Below, in pieces: positions 47,603 through 56,235 of a DNA stretch of 64,000 nt. The translations under genes and the position numbers were made by a program. The DNA is from Massilia sp. Bi118 (lineage in GTDB: Bacteria; Pseudomonadota; Gammaproteobacteria; Burkholderiales; Burkholderiaceae_D), in the NCBI RefSeq assembly GCF_918697865.1, contig NZ_CAKKMV010000001.1, positions 248,001 through 312,000 of the forward strand. The letters are read 5' to 3'. Each line of letters begins with the position of its first letter. The stretch's first letter is position 1. The notes beneath the pieces are model-generated. The model was given only the letters and a program-made list of their open reading frames with translations, made no database searches and was not told where the DNA came from.

Positions 47603-47650
47603 GCTTTAGAGGTTGAAAGAAAGAAAATATTCTAGTCTTCCCTCTAAAGC
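47603..47650 (-). promoter_or_regulatory. Leader hairpin of M1 copy C
   Basis: GCTTTAGAGG (47603-47612) and CCTCTAAAGC (47641-47650) are perfect ten-base inverted arms around 28 pyrimidine-rich bases. In the minus-strand transcript the hairpin ends right before AGGG, the likely ribosome-binding site, ten bases from the ATG. It could influence translation of copy C. Confidence 0.5.
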
Positions 47651-47664
47651 AATTGTTCGCTTGA

Positions 47665-47686
47665 TTTGTAACAAGCTTGTTACAAA
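47665..47686. promoter_or_regulatory. Perfect 22-bp palindrome (operator-like)
   Basis: The half site TTTGTAACAAG is followed directly by its complement CTTGTTACAAA. It lies 72 bases upstream of M1 copy C. On the minus strand TTACAA, 17 bases, then TTTAGA could be a promoter overlapping the palindrome, so a dimeric repressor or activator site is likely. Confidence 0.55.
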
Positions 47687-47737
47687 GCATCAAAACGCGT
47701 GACTGTGGCGTTTTGGGTACTCTTGTATAGGCAGGCT

Positions 47738-47911
47738 TCAGGCGCCGGTACTATGCACCCCGTCGATGAAGCCGTGGATGAAGTCGCTGGACCCGGCCCC
47801 GAACCAGAGCAGCAGGGCAGCGCCGAGCAGCAGGTTGCGGTTCGCGCCGCGGAATCCCGCAACGAGAAGAATGAATCCGAGGACTTGGATGACCAGTGAG
47901 ATGACGGCCAT
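47738..47911 (-). CDS. 57-residue membrane protein
   Basis: Small protein with two hydrophobic helices (MAVISLVIQVLGFILLVAG and LLLGAALLLWFGAG) and a polar end SSDFIHGFIDGVHSTGA. GGAGG lies five bases before this ATG; in-frame codons further upstream lack one. A strong promoter (TTGACA/TATAAT) lies 35-65 bases upstream. No family recognised. It ends about 50 bases from the 22-bp palindrome. Confidence 0.65.
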   Translation of the reverse strand: MAVISLVIQVLGFILLVAGFRGANRNLLLGAALLLWFGAGSSDFIHGFIDGVHSTGA

Positions 47912-47930
47912 GGCTGCCTCCATATGCATG

Positions 47931-47978
47931 AGTTGACGATAATTTATTATAGGCAAACCTAATATATCGATGTCAACT
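47931..47978 (-). promoter_or_regulatory. Strong promoter with flanking inverted repeat
   Basis: On the minus strand TTGACA (47971-47976) and TATAAT (47946-47951) are both perfect consensus hexamers, 19 bases apart. AGTTGAC (47931-47937) and GTCAACT (47972-47978) are inverted copies, one overlapping the -35 element and one just past the expected transcript start, so a repressor may bind both. It drives the 57-aa membrane protein. Confidence 0.65.
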
Positions 47979-47989
47979 ATTGGCAAAGC

Positions 47990-49216
47990 TCATGCATGTT
48001 GCGCCGTGTTTGCCACGGCGCGCAAATAGAGGGTGGCAAGGGCGATCAGAATGCCGAGCAACACCAGCACCGTGTTCATTTCCAGTTTCACCTGCAGCGC
48101 CATCGCATAGCTGGCCGTCATCGCCAGGATGGCCAGGTTCTCATTGAAATTCTGCACCGCGATCGATTGCCCGGCGCTCATCAGGCTGTGGCCGCGGTGC
48201 TGCAAAATCGCGTTCATCGGTACCACGAACAGGCCGGCCAGCATGCCGATCGCCAGCAGCAGGGGCAGAGCGACCTGCACCGTGTGCACGAACACCATCG
48301 CGCACAGGGCGACGCCCAGCACGATCCCGACCGGCATCACCGACATCGAGCGCACCAGCGGCACCGTCTTGCCGGCGATCGCTGCGCCGATCACGACCCC
48401 GAGCGCGAACACGCCCTGCAGCGCCGCCGCCTTGTCCAGGCCGAGACCGAGCGCCGACTGGGCCCAGGCCAGCAGCAGGATCTGCAGCACCATGCCGGCG
48501 CCCCAGAACAGCGAGGTGACGCCCAGCGAGACGCGGCCCTCGCGGTCGCGCCACAGGGTCGAATTGCAGCGGTAGAAGTCCAGCAGCAGCGAGGGCAGGG
48601 AACGGCGCGCCTTCGCATAGCGCGTGCCGGCGTTCACCACGCACAGGTTCAGCACCCCGGCGATGAAATAGGTCAGCACGATCACGGCCACCGCCGCGCG
48701 CAGCGGCGTCCCGGCCATGCCGGGATAAGCGGGCGCCATCTTCAGCAGCCAGGCGATGGTGTGCTGGTTGGCGGAAATGAGCCCGCCGAGGATGGTGCCG
48801 AGGATCATCGCGACCACGGTGGTCCCTTCGATCCAGCCATTGGCCGCCACCAGGCGCCGGGCCGGCAGGACTTCGGCGAGGATCCCGTATTTGGCCGGCG
48901 AATAGGCCGAAGCGCCGAAGCCGACGATGCCATAGGCGAGCAGGGGATTGGCCTTGGCCAGGATCAGCGAGCAGCCGAACATCTTGATCGTGTTCGTCAC
49001 CAGCATCACGCGGCCCTTCGGAAACATGTCGGCAAAGGCGCCGGCGAACGGGGCCAGCAGGATGTACGAGAGCACGAAGCCCATCTTCAGCATCGGCGTC
49101 ATCCATTCCGGGAAAGCCAGGGTCGTCACCAGCGACACGCACAGGATGAACAGCGCGCTGTCGGCGAGCGAGGAAAAGAACTGGGCCCCAACGATGGCGA
49201 AGAAGGCGGGTTTCAT
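47990..49216 (-). CDS. lplT: Lysophospholipid transporter LplT (MFS)
   Basis: 408-aa MFS carrier with eleven to twelve helices, matching LplT, which flips lyso-phosphatidylethanolamine across the inner membrane for re-acylation. Start MKPAFFAIVGAQFFSSLADSALF and the block FGASAYSPAKYGILAEVLPARRLVAANGWIEGTTV are family markers. In enterobacteria lplT is next to aas (acyltransferase/ACP synthetase); no aas gene is adjacent here. Confidence 0.88.
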   Translation of the reverse strand: MKPAFFAIVGAQFFSSLADSALFILCVSLVTTLAFPEWMTPMLKMGFVLSYILLAPFAGAFADMFPKGRVMLVTNTIKMFGCSLILAKANPLLAYGIVGFGASAYSPAKYGILAEVLPARRLVAANGWIEGTTVVAMILGTILGGLISANQHTIAWLLKMAPAYPGMAGTPLRAAVAVIVLTYFIAGVLNLCVVNAGTRYAKARRSLPSLLLDFYRCNSTLWRDREGRVSLGVTSLFWGAGMVLQILLLAWAQSALGLGLDKAAALQGVFALGVVIGAAIAGKTVPLVRSMSVMPVGIVLGVALCAMVFVHTVQVALPLLLAIGMLAGLFVVPMNAILQHRGHSLMSAGQSIAVQNFNENLAILAMTASYAMALQVKLEMNTVLVLLGILIALATLYLRAVANTAQHA

Positions 49217-49401
49217 GGGCGCGGGCGGGTGATCGGTCTGACCTTATATCACAGCCTTAACGGGCTCCGGTTTCGCTTGGATCATGCGTGCCGCATATAA
49301 AAGAATTGGTCATTGAAACAATGTGTGAGATTTACCTTATGACAATAGTTTTATACTCAGGGAATTAATCCTTACCGCATGGTCCGTAGTCGAGGCAAAG
49401 C

Positions 49402-50580
49402 ATGGATTCGTTCACACTCGTCGTGGCTTCCGCGCTGGTGGCAGGCATCATGGCCGCCAGCATGCTGCTCCTGTACCGTGCCAGCTCGCGCCAGCGCTGC
49501 CTGCTCGACTGGTCGCTGAGCGGCCTGTGCTTCCTGGCGAGTAATCTCATCGGCGCGGTGGCCCTGAAATACCGGCTCGACACCGTGCTCGCGCCGGCCG
49601 TCGCCAACATGTTCTACATCGCCGGGCATGCCGGCATCCTGGTCGGCGTGCGCCGCCACCTGTTCCTGCGGCCGCGCTACGATCTTGCGGGCCTGCTGGC
49701 GCTGGCCGTGCTGTGCGTGCACGCCCTGCCGTACACGCAGGGTTCGGTCCTGCACCGCCTGTTCCTGTTCACGCCCGTGGTGGTCGGCATCAACCTGGGC
49801 GTCGTCTGGCTGCTGCGGCGCCAGCCCGACGACGGCGTCAAACGGGCCTACCTGCCGCTGATGGCGCTGGAATTGCTGTTCGCGGCCCAGATGGCGTTGC
49901 GCTTGATTTTAGAGTTCATGGGCAGCCAGTTCCTGCAGACCTCCGGCTCGCTGTTCGTGCTGGTGTTCCTGTCGGTGTCGACCATGGCCTGCGCGCTGAT
50001 CGTCACCCACCAGCAGGAACTGGCCTTGCGCCGCGCCTCGCTGACCGACGTCCTGACCGGCTGGCTGAACCGCCGCGCCCTGCACGACATCGCCAGGCGC
50101 GAATTCCGCCGCTGCCGGCGCAACGCCACGCCGCTGTTCTTCATCACCTTCGACATCGACCACTTCAAGTCCATCAACGACCGCTACGGCCACAGCGTCG
50201 GCGACGCCGCGATCTGCCACGTGACCACGCTGGCGGCGCGCGCCCTGCGCGGCTACGACGCTATGTTCCGCATCGGCGGCGAAGAATTCGCGGTCGTGGT
50301 CGGCGGCGGCGCCCTGGCGGACGTGCAGGGCATCGCACAGCGCCTGCGCGAGCTGGTGGCGAATACGCCGCTGCTGGCGCAAGGCCTTTCCGTGCCGATG
50401 ACGGTCAGCGTTGGCGTGGCCGCGGCACGGGACGCCGACGCGCAATGGGAAGATGTGCTCAAGCGCGCCGACGAGGCCATGTACCACGCCAAACAGCACG
50501 GCCGCGACCGCGTGAGCGTACATGGAATCGACCTGGCGGAGCAGAAGAAAGCCGTACGCTTGCACGCGGTAGTGAACTGA
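49402..50580 (+). CDS. Membrane-bound diguanylate cyclase (GGDEF)
   Basis: 392 aa: six to seven predicted helices in residues 1-205 (a membrane sensor without recognised ligand domain), then a GGDEF domain making cyclic di-GMP. Active-site loop RIGGEEF with G292-F296, metal-binding FFITFDIDHFKSINDRYGH, and an intact inhibitory site R283-G-Y-D286 five residues before GGEEF. So the enzyme should be active and product-inhibited. GAGG precedes the ATG. TATACT near 49352 may be a -10 element; the 49217-49401 gap shows no gene. Confidence 0.93.
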   Translation: MDSFTLVVASALVAGIMAASMLLLYRASSRQRCLLDWSLSGLCFLASNLIGAVALKYRLDTVLAPAVANMFYIAGHAGILVGVRRHLFLRPRYDLAGLLALAVLCVHALPYTQGSVLHRLFLFTPVVVGINLGVVWLLRRQPDDGVKRAYLPLMALELLFAAQMALRLILEFMGSQFLQTSGSLFVLVFLSVSTMACALIVTHQQELALRRASLTDVLTGWLNRRALHDIARREFRRCRRNATPLFFITFDIDHFKSINDRYGHSVGDAAICHVTTLAARALRGYDAMFRIGGEEFAVVVGGGALADVQGIAQRLRELVANTPLLAQGLSVPMTVSVGVAAARDADAQWEDVLKRADEAMYHAKQHGRDRVSVHGIDLAEQKKAVRLHAVVN

Positions 50581-50606
50581 CGCCTGGCGGGTGCGGGTCT
50601 GGCGGC

Positions 50607-51875
50607 TTACTTCATCCAGACCGCGTAGTTGGTGCCCGAGGTCTGCAGGGTCCAGCCGGCGCCCGGGCTCCAGCTGTTCGGGCCGATCTTCATCGCCAGC
50701 TGGTGCGTGCTGCCGGTGACGATGGCCGCATACAGCCCCTGGGCCGCCTGCTGGATCGCCACCGCCGAGGTCGAGTTCACGCCGGCAGCCTTGCGCGCCT
50801 TCATCAGCGCCGCGATCTGCGTCTTCAGGTTCCAGTTGTAGATGTGCGGGTAGAACACGGTCGGGATGCCCGGGTGGCTGAGGATGTAGGCGTAGCCCTC
50901 CATCACCTTGCCGCACGGGGCGGGCCACAGGTTCTGGCCGCTGCCGCAGCTTTCGGCCGGGCCGGTGTCGTGGTTGTCGACGAAGGTCACCGACATCGCC
51001 GGCCACCAGCCGATCGCGCCTTGCGGCTTGCCGTCGGTGGCCTTCAGGCGCCAGTAATTGCCGTTCGCGAGGGCGTCGTTGAGGATGCCCTTGGTGGTGA
51101 AGTCGAAGGCGCCGCAGCTGTTGCTGGTGGCGTTAATCCAGTTCATGATCGCCTGGCGGTTGGCGTCGATGTTGTTGATGTCGAAGTTCGGCCACAGCTC
51201 GCCCACGCAGAACTCGGCGCCGAAGGCGTTCGCGTACTGGCCCACGTAATTGGCGCCGAAACCCTTTACGTAATCGAAGCGCAGGCCGGAAAAGCCGACC
51301 GGCTTCAGGGTGTAGTTCAGCCAGTTGACGATGCCGTTCTGGACTTCGCCGACGTTCGTGTGCGCGATATCGCGGCCGCCGCTGAAACCGTCGCCGGTAT
51401 CGCCCGCGCCCAGGCCGCAGTTGCACTCGTCGTTGTTGACGATGGTGTAGGTGGTCCAGTTCGGATTCGTGAAATCGGACCAGCCGGTGGTGCCGACGCG
51501 GTGGTTGACGACCACGTCGGCGATCGCCTTCACGCCCTTGCTCTTGAAGGCGCTGATCACATTGGTCAGCTCGGCCATGCTGCCGTAGCTGGAATCGAGC
51601 TTGTTCAACTGGCGCGGCAGATAGCCTTCGCGCGCCGCCGAATCCGAGGGCGGCGGGAACCACACATGGGTAAAGCCCATCGTGCTCAGGTCGCCCACAT
51701 TGGCCATCAGGGTGTTGTACCAGTCCGGGCCGGCATAGGCCGCCGAGTTCCAGTGGAAGCCTTGCAGCAGGATGGCGTTGCTGCCGCCCGCCTGCTGGGC
51801 CGGGGTGGCGGCGCCGGCCTGGGCGGCGCCCAGCAGCATGCCTGCGGCCAGGGCGGCCGCGATCGCGTTTTTCAT
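50607..51875 (-). CDS. Secreted alpha-amylase (GH13)
   Basis: 422-aa secreted glycoside hydrolase of family 13. Signal peptide (MKNAIAAALAAGMLLGAAQAGAA). Catalytic residues: nucleophile D201 in GLRFDYVKG, acid/base E226 in CVGELW, stabiliser D303 in FVDNHDTG; DVVVNHR is the first conserved region. The compact single (beta/alpha)8 barrel, with the YAYILSHPGIPTVFYPH and MKARKAAGVNSTSA segments, resembles plant-type amylases and the Pseudomonas maltotetraose-forming amylases. No starch-binding domain. It should hydrolyse starch outside the cell; the product pattern is unknown. Confidence 0.92.
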   Translation of the reverse strand: MKNAIAAALAAGMLLGAAQAGAATPAQQAGGSNAILLQGFHWNSAAYAGPDWYNTLMANVGDLSTMGFTHVWFPPPSDSAAREGYLPRQLNKLDSSYGSMAELTNVISAFKSKGVKAIADVVVNHRVGTTGWSDFTNPNWTTYTIVNNDECNCGLGAGDTGDGFSGGRDIAHTNVGEVQNGIVNWLNYTLKPVGFSGLRFDYVKGFGANYVGQYANAFGAEFCVGELWPNFDINNIDANRQAIMNWINATSNSCGAFDFTTKGILNDALANGNYWRLKATDGKPQGAIGWWPAMSVTFVDNHDTGPAESCGSGQNLWPAPCGKVMEGYAYILSHPGIPTVFYPHIYNWNLKTQIAALMKARKAAGVNSTSAVAIQQAAQGLYAAIVTGSTHQLAMKIGPNSWSPGAGWTLQTSGTNYAVWMK

Positions 51876-51946
51876 TGTTCTCCTCCGTTGTCGTACGTAT
51901 TGGTTTAGGTACTTTTACTACGGACCGGAGGTTTTGCTTTGTGATG

Positions 51947-51969
51947 TCTCCTCATCTCCGGTGAGGAGA
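51947..51969. promoter_or_regulatory. Inverted repeat upstream of the amylase gene
   Basis: TCTCCTCA and TGAGGAGA flank seven bases (TCTCCGG). It lies about 72-94 bases before the amylase ATG and within the gap after the PhyH gene. Possible operator; no T run, so not a terminator. The rest of the 51876-52033 gap is AT-rich with no gene. Confidence 0.4.
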
Positions 51970-52033
51970 TTGTTGAATATGCTTATTTGTGTGTCAATCG
52001 AATTCGGATTAGCTGTGTAGTTTTAATACTATC

Positions 52034-52873
52034 TCATTCGAAACCACGCACCGGCAAGCTCGCATCCCGCTGGATCCAGTTGCGCGCCGAGTATGCGGTG
52101 CGCGCATCCGTCACGTGCAGGGTGAACGCATGCCGCGACACCGCCGACCTGTTCGGCGCGCTGTAATGCGGCAGCAGCCCATGGAAGCACACCAGGCTCC
52201 CTGCCTTGGCTTCCAGCGGCACTGCAGTCGAGTCGTCCGGCCAGGGCGTCGAGTCCAGCTTTTCCATGGCGATGCGATCGCCATCGCGCAGGAAGCGCTC
52301 GCGCAAGGGCCCGCGGTGGCCGCCCGGTTCCACCCACAGGCAGCCGTTGTCGACGGTCGCGTCTTCCAGTGCGAACCAGAAGGTGGTCACGCTGATCGGC
52401 GTGGAGTCGAAGAAGGTCGCGTCCTGGTGCCAGCGCACTTCGCCGCCGATGCCGGGCTGCTTGAAGATGTACATCGACTGCCAGACCTGCGGCTGTTCGA
52501 GCCCCAGGTCGCGCGCCACCGCCGCCAGCCTGGCATCGCGGGTAAAGGCTTCGAAGACCGGGTCGAGATCGTGCATGGCGTGGCCGATCTTGTTGATCGA
52601 CAGCGCCTTGGCCTGCTTGAGTCGGCCGTGTTCGTCGAAGGCTTCCTCTTCGAAGAAGCAGCGCACGGTATTGTCGGAGCCGAGGAACCAGGCGTCGCTG
52701 GCGTTCTCCTGGTCGCGCGTGGTGAAGACGGCGCGCGACTCGGCGGGGTCGAAGGCGTCGACGATGTGCTCGGCGCGTGCGCGCAGGCGCGCGATTTCTT
52801 CGGGCGCCTTGAAATTCGGGATGACGATGTAGCCGTCGCGCTGGTATTGGTCGCGCTGTTCCTGGGTCAGCAT
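52034..52873 (-). CDS. Phytanoyl-CoA dioxygenase (PhyH) family protein
   Basis: 279-aa Fe(II)/2-oxoglutarate dioxygenase. The metal triad is H-x-D in VRWHQDATFF and the distal histidine in CFHGLLPHYSAPNRS; the nearby SRHAFTLHV arginine would bind 2-oxoglutarate. N-terminal YQRDGYIVIPNFKAPEEIARL is typical of the family. Similar to the PHYHD1-like group; the substrate is unknown. It lies 32 bases after the M29-like peptidase gene on the same strand. Confidence 0.88.
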   Translation of the reverse strand: MLTQEQRDQYQRDGYIVIPNFKAPEEIARLRARAEHIVDAFDPAESRAVFTTRDQENASDAWFLGSDNTVRCFFEEEAFDEHGRLKQAKALSINKIGHAMHDLDPVFEAFTRDARLAAVARDLGLEQPQVWQSMYIFKQPGIGGEVRWHQDATFFDSTPISVTTFWFALEDATVDNGCLWVEPGGHRGPLRERFLRDGDRIAMEKLDSTPWPDDSTAVPLEAKAGSLVCFHGLLPHYSAPNRSAVSRHAFTLHVTDARTAYSARNWIQRDASLPVRGFE

Positions 52874-52905
52874 GGCTTTGGACTCCGTTGAATGACCGCG
52901 CTATT

Positions 52906-53958
52906 TTACGACGCCTCTACGGTCCACCCGCCGCCGGCATACACCCGCTCACCATCCAGGTACACCGCATCCGTCACTACGAACACGTCGATGTGGTAAC
53001 GCGCATCCTTGCGCTTGAAGCCCGGCTTTGCATACACGCCGTGCTTGGCGCCCAGCGACAGGTGGATGCCGCACATGCGCTCGTAGGTGCCGATGTCGTC
53101 GACGCGGCGCTCGCGCGAAAAGGCGCGGTTCATGCCGAAGCCCAGCTCGCGCACCCAGACTTCGCCCTCGTCGCGGCGGATGATGTCCAGCACCTGCTGG
53201 AATTCGGGCGTCGCGTTCTCGGCATCGACCACGCGGCCGCGCTCGATCACCAGCGTGACCGGCGACGCCGGGCGGTTCACGAGATAAGACGTATCGCCGA
53301 ACACATGCACCTGGGCGCGGCCGCTGACGGCTTCCAGGTCCCGCGCTTCGGTGAACACTTCGCCGATCGGGAACTGGCCGCCGACGTTGTTCATCGCGCT
53401 GTAGTCGCCGACGTTCAGCTTGGCCGGTTCGAGCGGCGAATCGAACACCAATACATCACCGCCGCCATGCACTTCGGCACGCGAAGCCGTATCGATGCGG
53501 CGCTTCAGCGCATGCCCGACGCCGCGGAAGTACTGCGGATCATAGGCCAGCGCTTCGATGTAATGGTCGCCCTGCGCGCCCGGCATGCGCGACAGGTGCA
53601 CGTGCTCGATCACCTTCAGGCCCAGCTTGAACAGCTCCACGCGCAGGCGGAAGCCGTCGAGGCGGAAGTTGGTCGACTGCACCAGCACCACCAGGTCGCC
53701 TTCGGCATAGTTCTTGAAAGCCCCCAGCACCACGTCCGGCGTCACGGCGTCGAAGTCGATGAAGTCGGCGCCCAAGAGGTTGCGGCGATAAGCCTCGACC
53801 AGCGCCCGCGCCAGGGCCGTGCGGCGGTCGTACACCACCAATGCGCACTGTCCCGGTTCGTGTTCGAGCGCGATTGCGAGCACGTCGCGCAGGTGCGCGG
53901 TGGCGGCGTCGATGGCGGAAGAGGGTAGGTCGGCGGTGGGAAGCTCGGTGGCGGTCAT
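52906..53958 (-). CDS. M29-like aminopeptidase
   Basis: 350-aa protein resembling thermophilic aminopeptidases of family M29 (AmpS/AmpT). Likely metal ligands: the glutamates in GQFPIGEVFTEARD and VRELGFGMNR, histidine and tyrosine in HLSLGAKHGVYAK, and HID in RYHIDVFV. No signal peptide, so cytoplasmic. The N-terminal half (CALVVYDRRTALARALVEAYR) is the usual Rossmann-like part. Co-directional with the PhyH gene, divergent from the tubulin-like gene cluster. Confidence 0.75.
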   Translation of the reverse strand: MTATELPTADLPSSAIDAATAHLRDVLAIALEHEPGQCALVVYDRRTALARALVEAYRRNLLGADFIDFDAVTPDVVLGAFKNYAEGDLVVLVQSTNFRLDGFRLRVELFKLGLKVIEHVHLSRMPGAQGDHYIEALAYDPQYFRGVGHALKRRIDTASRAEVHGGGDVLVFDSPLEPAKLNVGDYSAMNNVGGQFPIGEVFTEARDLEAVSGRAQVHVFGDTSYLVNRPASPVTLVIERGRVVDAENATPEFQQVLDIIRRDEGEVWVRELGFGMNRAFSRERRVDDIGTYERMCGIHLSLGAKHGVYAKPGFKRKDARYHIDVFVVTDAVYLDGERVYAGGGWTVEAS

Positions 53959-54092
53959 GGCGGGAATACGTTCGGAAGCAACCCGTCATTATAGCCGCGC
54001 TCCCGGTTGCCTGGATGCCCACGGCGATGCTTGCGGCAGCTCACGGCCACCCGCTCCGCTTTGCTGCACAGTTTGTCTGTCGGGAGCCTATC

Positions 54093-54623
54093 ATGTTGAT
54101 TCTAAAAGGAAAATTTCCAATCTTTAACTTGCTGCCGCTGCTGCTGGCGCTCTTGCTGGCGCTTGCCGCGCCGGCACGTGCGCTGGAGGCGAAAGCGGGC
54201 GCACGCGCGCCGGACACCGTCGCCACGGAGTTCTACGGCTGGTACCTGGAGACCCTGAGCGCCGACCAGGATCCCCTCAGCGACCGCTACGACACCTTCA
54301 CCCGCTACGTAGCCAAGGAGCTGGCGGCGCGCCTGGTCGAGCGCCTGCAGGGCGGCAAGCTGCCGCAGCGCGATTACTTCACCCAGTCCGCCAGTTACCG
54401 TCCGGCCTGGCAACGCAGCGTGCGTGCGGCCGTGATGCGCCAGCGCGCGGGCGCGGCGGACGTGCTGGTCACCCTGGGTGACGGCATCGAGGCGCGCGGC
54501 GAGGAAGGCGGGCCGCGCCAGGTGCTGGTCTTGTCCATGGTGCTCGAAAACGGCGTATGGAAAATCCGCCAGGTGGCGGCCGTCGATGCAGCAGGAAGTT
54601 CCCCTGAACAGCCCGTCATTTGA
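54093..54623 (+). CDS. DUF3828-like exported protein, first gene of the tubulin-like cluster
   Basis: 176 aa with a hydrophobic signal (FNLLPLLLALLLALAAPARA). The mature part, about 145 residues, has the DUF3828 pattern: TVATEFYGWYLETL at the start, RYVAKELAARLVERL, DYFTQSASYRPAW and VLENGVWKIRQVAAV at the end. This is an NTF2/cystatin-like small fold with no catalytic motif. GGGAG is seven bases before the ATG; longer in-frame starts upstream have none. The next gene begins 103 bases later, so membership in the cluster is likely but not certain. Confidence 0.68.
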   Translation: MLILKGKFPIFNLLPLLLALLLALAAPARALEAKAGARAPDTVATEFYGWYLETLSADQDPLSDRYDTFTRYVAKELAARLVERLQGGKLPQRDYFTQSASYRPAWQRSVRAAVMRQRAGAADVLVTLGDGIEARGEEGGPRQVLVLSMVLENGVWKIRQVAAVDAAGSSPEQPVI

Positions 54624-54726
54624 TCCGTGAAGCACCGCCCCGCGCTCCTTTCGTGAACGGCGCGCCGTGGCCCTATTGCTGGCGCTATGATTCCAAAAGT
54701 GCAACGGCAACGGCAATGGCGAACCA

Positions 54727-56235
54727 ATGGCATACAGATGGGAAACTCCGGCCAGTGTCTGGCTGGAAGACGAGAGCAGTGGGCAGTTCGAACTGGCGGC
54801 CAGCGAAGGCCTGGGCCGGATCGACTGGAGCAGCCATGCGCGTGGACGCGTGGCCGACTTCGCGCACCTGCTCGGCGCCTCGCTCCCTCGCGCTTGTGCC
54901 GACAATCAGGGCGAGGGTTGCGAGCACTCGCCCATCTATCCCGAAGGCTTCTCCTTCTGCCCCGTCTGCGGCAAGCCCCTGACGCGCCTGGCCGGCATGG
55001 CGCAGCGCCAGCCCGACTGGTGGGGGCCGCATGCCGACCAGCTGCTGCCGCGCCACGTGCCGCACGGCCTGCCGGTGACCTCGCTGCCGCTCGGCGACAG
55101 CCTCGAGGAACGTCCCGCAGCCCCCGTCGTCGGCCGCTTCGACAGCGCGATGCCGCCGCCGCCGAACTCGCAATGCATCTTCATCGCCGCCGGCTACGGT
55201 TTTCCGGAGCAGCGCCTGCTGGCCCTGGCGCCGGGCCGTGGTGTGCTGCAGTACTGGGATCCGCTGGGCGAGCTGTGGCATGTGCTGGTGCCGGAAGAGG
55301 GCAGCGCCGACCTGCGCTTCGGCGCCTCCGACTATGGCTGGCTGCCGGCCGCGGAGCCGCGGCGCGGCGAGGTGGGCCTGGTGCCGACCGCGCAAGGCCT
55401 GTACCGCCTGTGGATCAACCCGATCAACGAGACCTACCGGCTTGAACCGGTGCTGGCCGCGCCGATGGCCGCGGCGCCGGGTGCGATGCGCCGCCAGCTG
55501 GCCTGCCTGGTGCGCGGGCATGCAGGCGTGCTGGTGCTGTCCTCGCTGGGCGCGGACCTGGCGCCGGGGCCGCAATACGAATGCGGCGCGCTGCCGCTGT
55601 CCGGCTGGAGCCGCCCGATCGGCTACGACGGCCAGTTATGCTGGCTGCACGACGAGGGCCAGCTGCTGTGGCGCCCGGGCGAGGCGCCGCGCTTCCTGCC
55701 CTGGCCCGACACCTGGCTGCCGCGCCTGCAGTTCGGCGGGCCGACCCTGAGCCGCGACGGCCGCATGTGGCTGATCGGGCATGATGGACTGTCCTACTGC
55801 TTCCTCGAACTCGGGGTCGAGAAGCCGCAGCGCGAGCCCATCGACGGCGCCCGCCTGGGCTTTGCCAACCTGCTGTTCCGGCGCGGCCACCCGGTGGTCG
55901 ACGAGCCCTGGTCCGGCGAACATGTCGAGGACCAGAACGAAGACGATTCGCTGGTGCTGCCGCTGCTGCGCAGCTTCAACAACAACCGCGCCCAGCCCAG
56001 CGGGCTGGTACTGCGCTTCCACAAATACACCGGCCGCGCCGAAGAAGCGCTGGCCGACCGCGTGATCGCCCGCACCACGGTCGAATGGATAGGCCGGCGC
56101 AACGTCATCCTCGACGAGATCGCACGCCTGTCGCGTCCGCTCGAGTGCCTGCCCTTCGTGTATGCCAATCATCTGTGGCTGCACCACCCAGACTGGAACC
56201 GGATCCGCGGCTGGAACCTGGAAGAGCTGACGTGA
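54727..56235 (+). CDS. Zinc-ribbon protein of the tubulin-like cluster (unknown function)
   Basis: 502 aa, no signal peptide or membrane helix. Residues about 57-81 hold four cysteines, C57, C65, C78 and C81 (CEHSP...SFCPVCGKPL), a zinc ribbon. The remainder is rich in short beta strands with Trp/Gly turns (LQYWDPLGELWHVLV, GWSRPIGYDGQLCWLHDEGQLLWRP, GPTLSRDGRMWLIGHDGLSYCF), reminiscent of a beta-propeller, though I recognise no family. The C-terminal helix-rich part carries EWIGRRNVILDEIARLSRP. It overlaps the next gene by four bases. Confidence 0.65.
   Translation: MAYRWETPASVWLEDESSGQFELAASEGLGRIDWSSHARGRVADFAHLLGASLPRACADNQGEGCEHSPIYPEGFSFCPVCGKPLTRLAGMAQRQPDWWGPHADQLLPRHVPHGLPVTSLPLGDSLEERPAAPVVGRFDSAMPPPPNSQCIFIAAGYGFPEQRLLALAPGRGVLQYWDPLGELWHVLVPEEGSADLRFGASDYGWLPAAEPRRGEVGLVPTAQGLYRLWINPINETYRLEPVLAAPMAAAPGAMRRQLACLVRGHAGVLVLSSLGADLAPGPQYECGALPLSGWSRPIGYDGQLCWLHDEGQLLWRPGEAPRFLPWPDTWLPRLQFGGPTLSRDGRMWLIGHDGLSYCFLELGVEKPQREPIDGARLGFANLLFRRGHPVVDEPWSGEHVEDQNEDDSLVLPLLRSFNNNRAQPSGLVLRFHKYTGRAEEALADRVIARTTVEWIGRRNVILDEIARLSRPLECLPFVYANHLWLHHPDWNRIRGWNLEELT

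Noticed and set aside
47912..47986. Longer start for the 57-aa membrane protein
   Set aside because: Upstream in-frame starts lack a ribosome-binding site, and the extension covers the promoter region.
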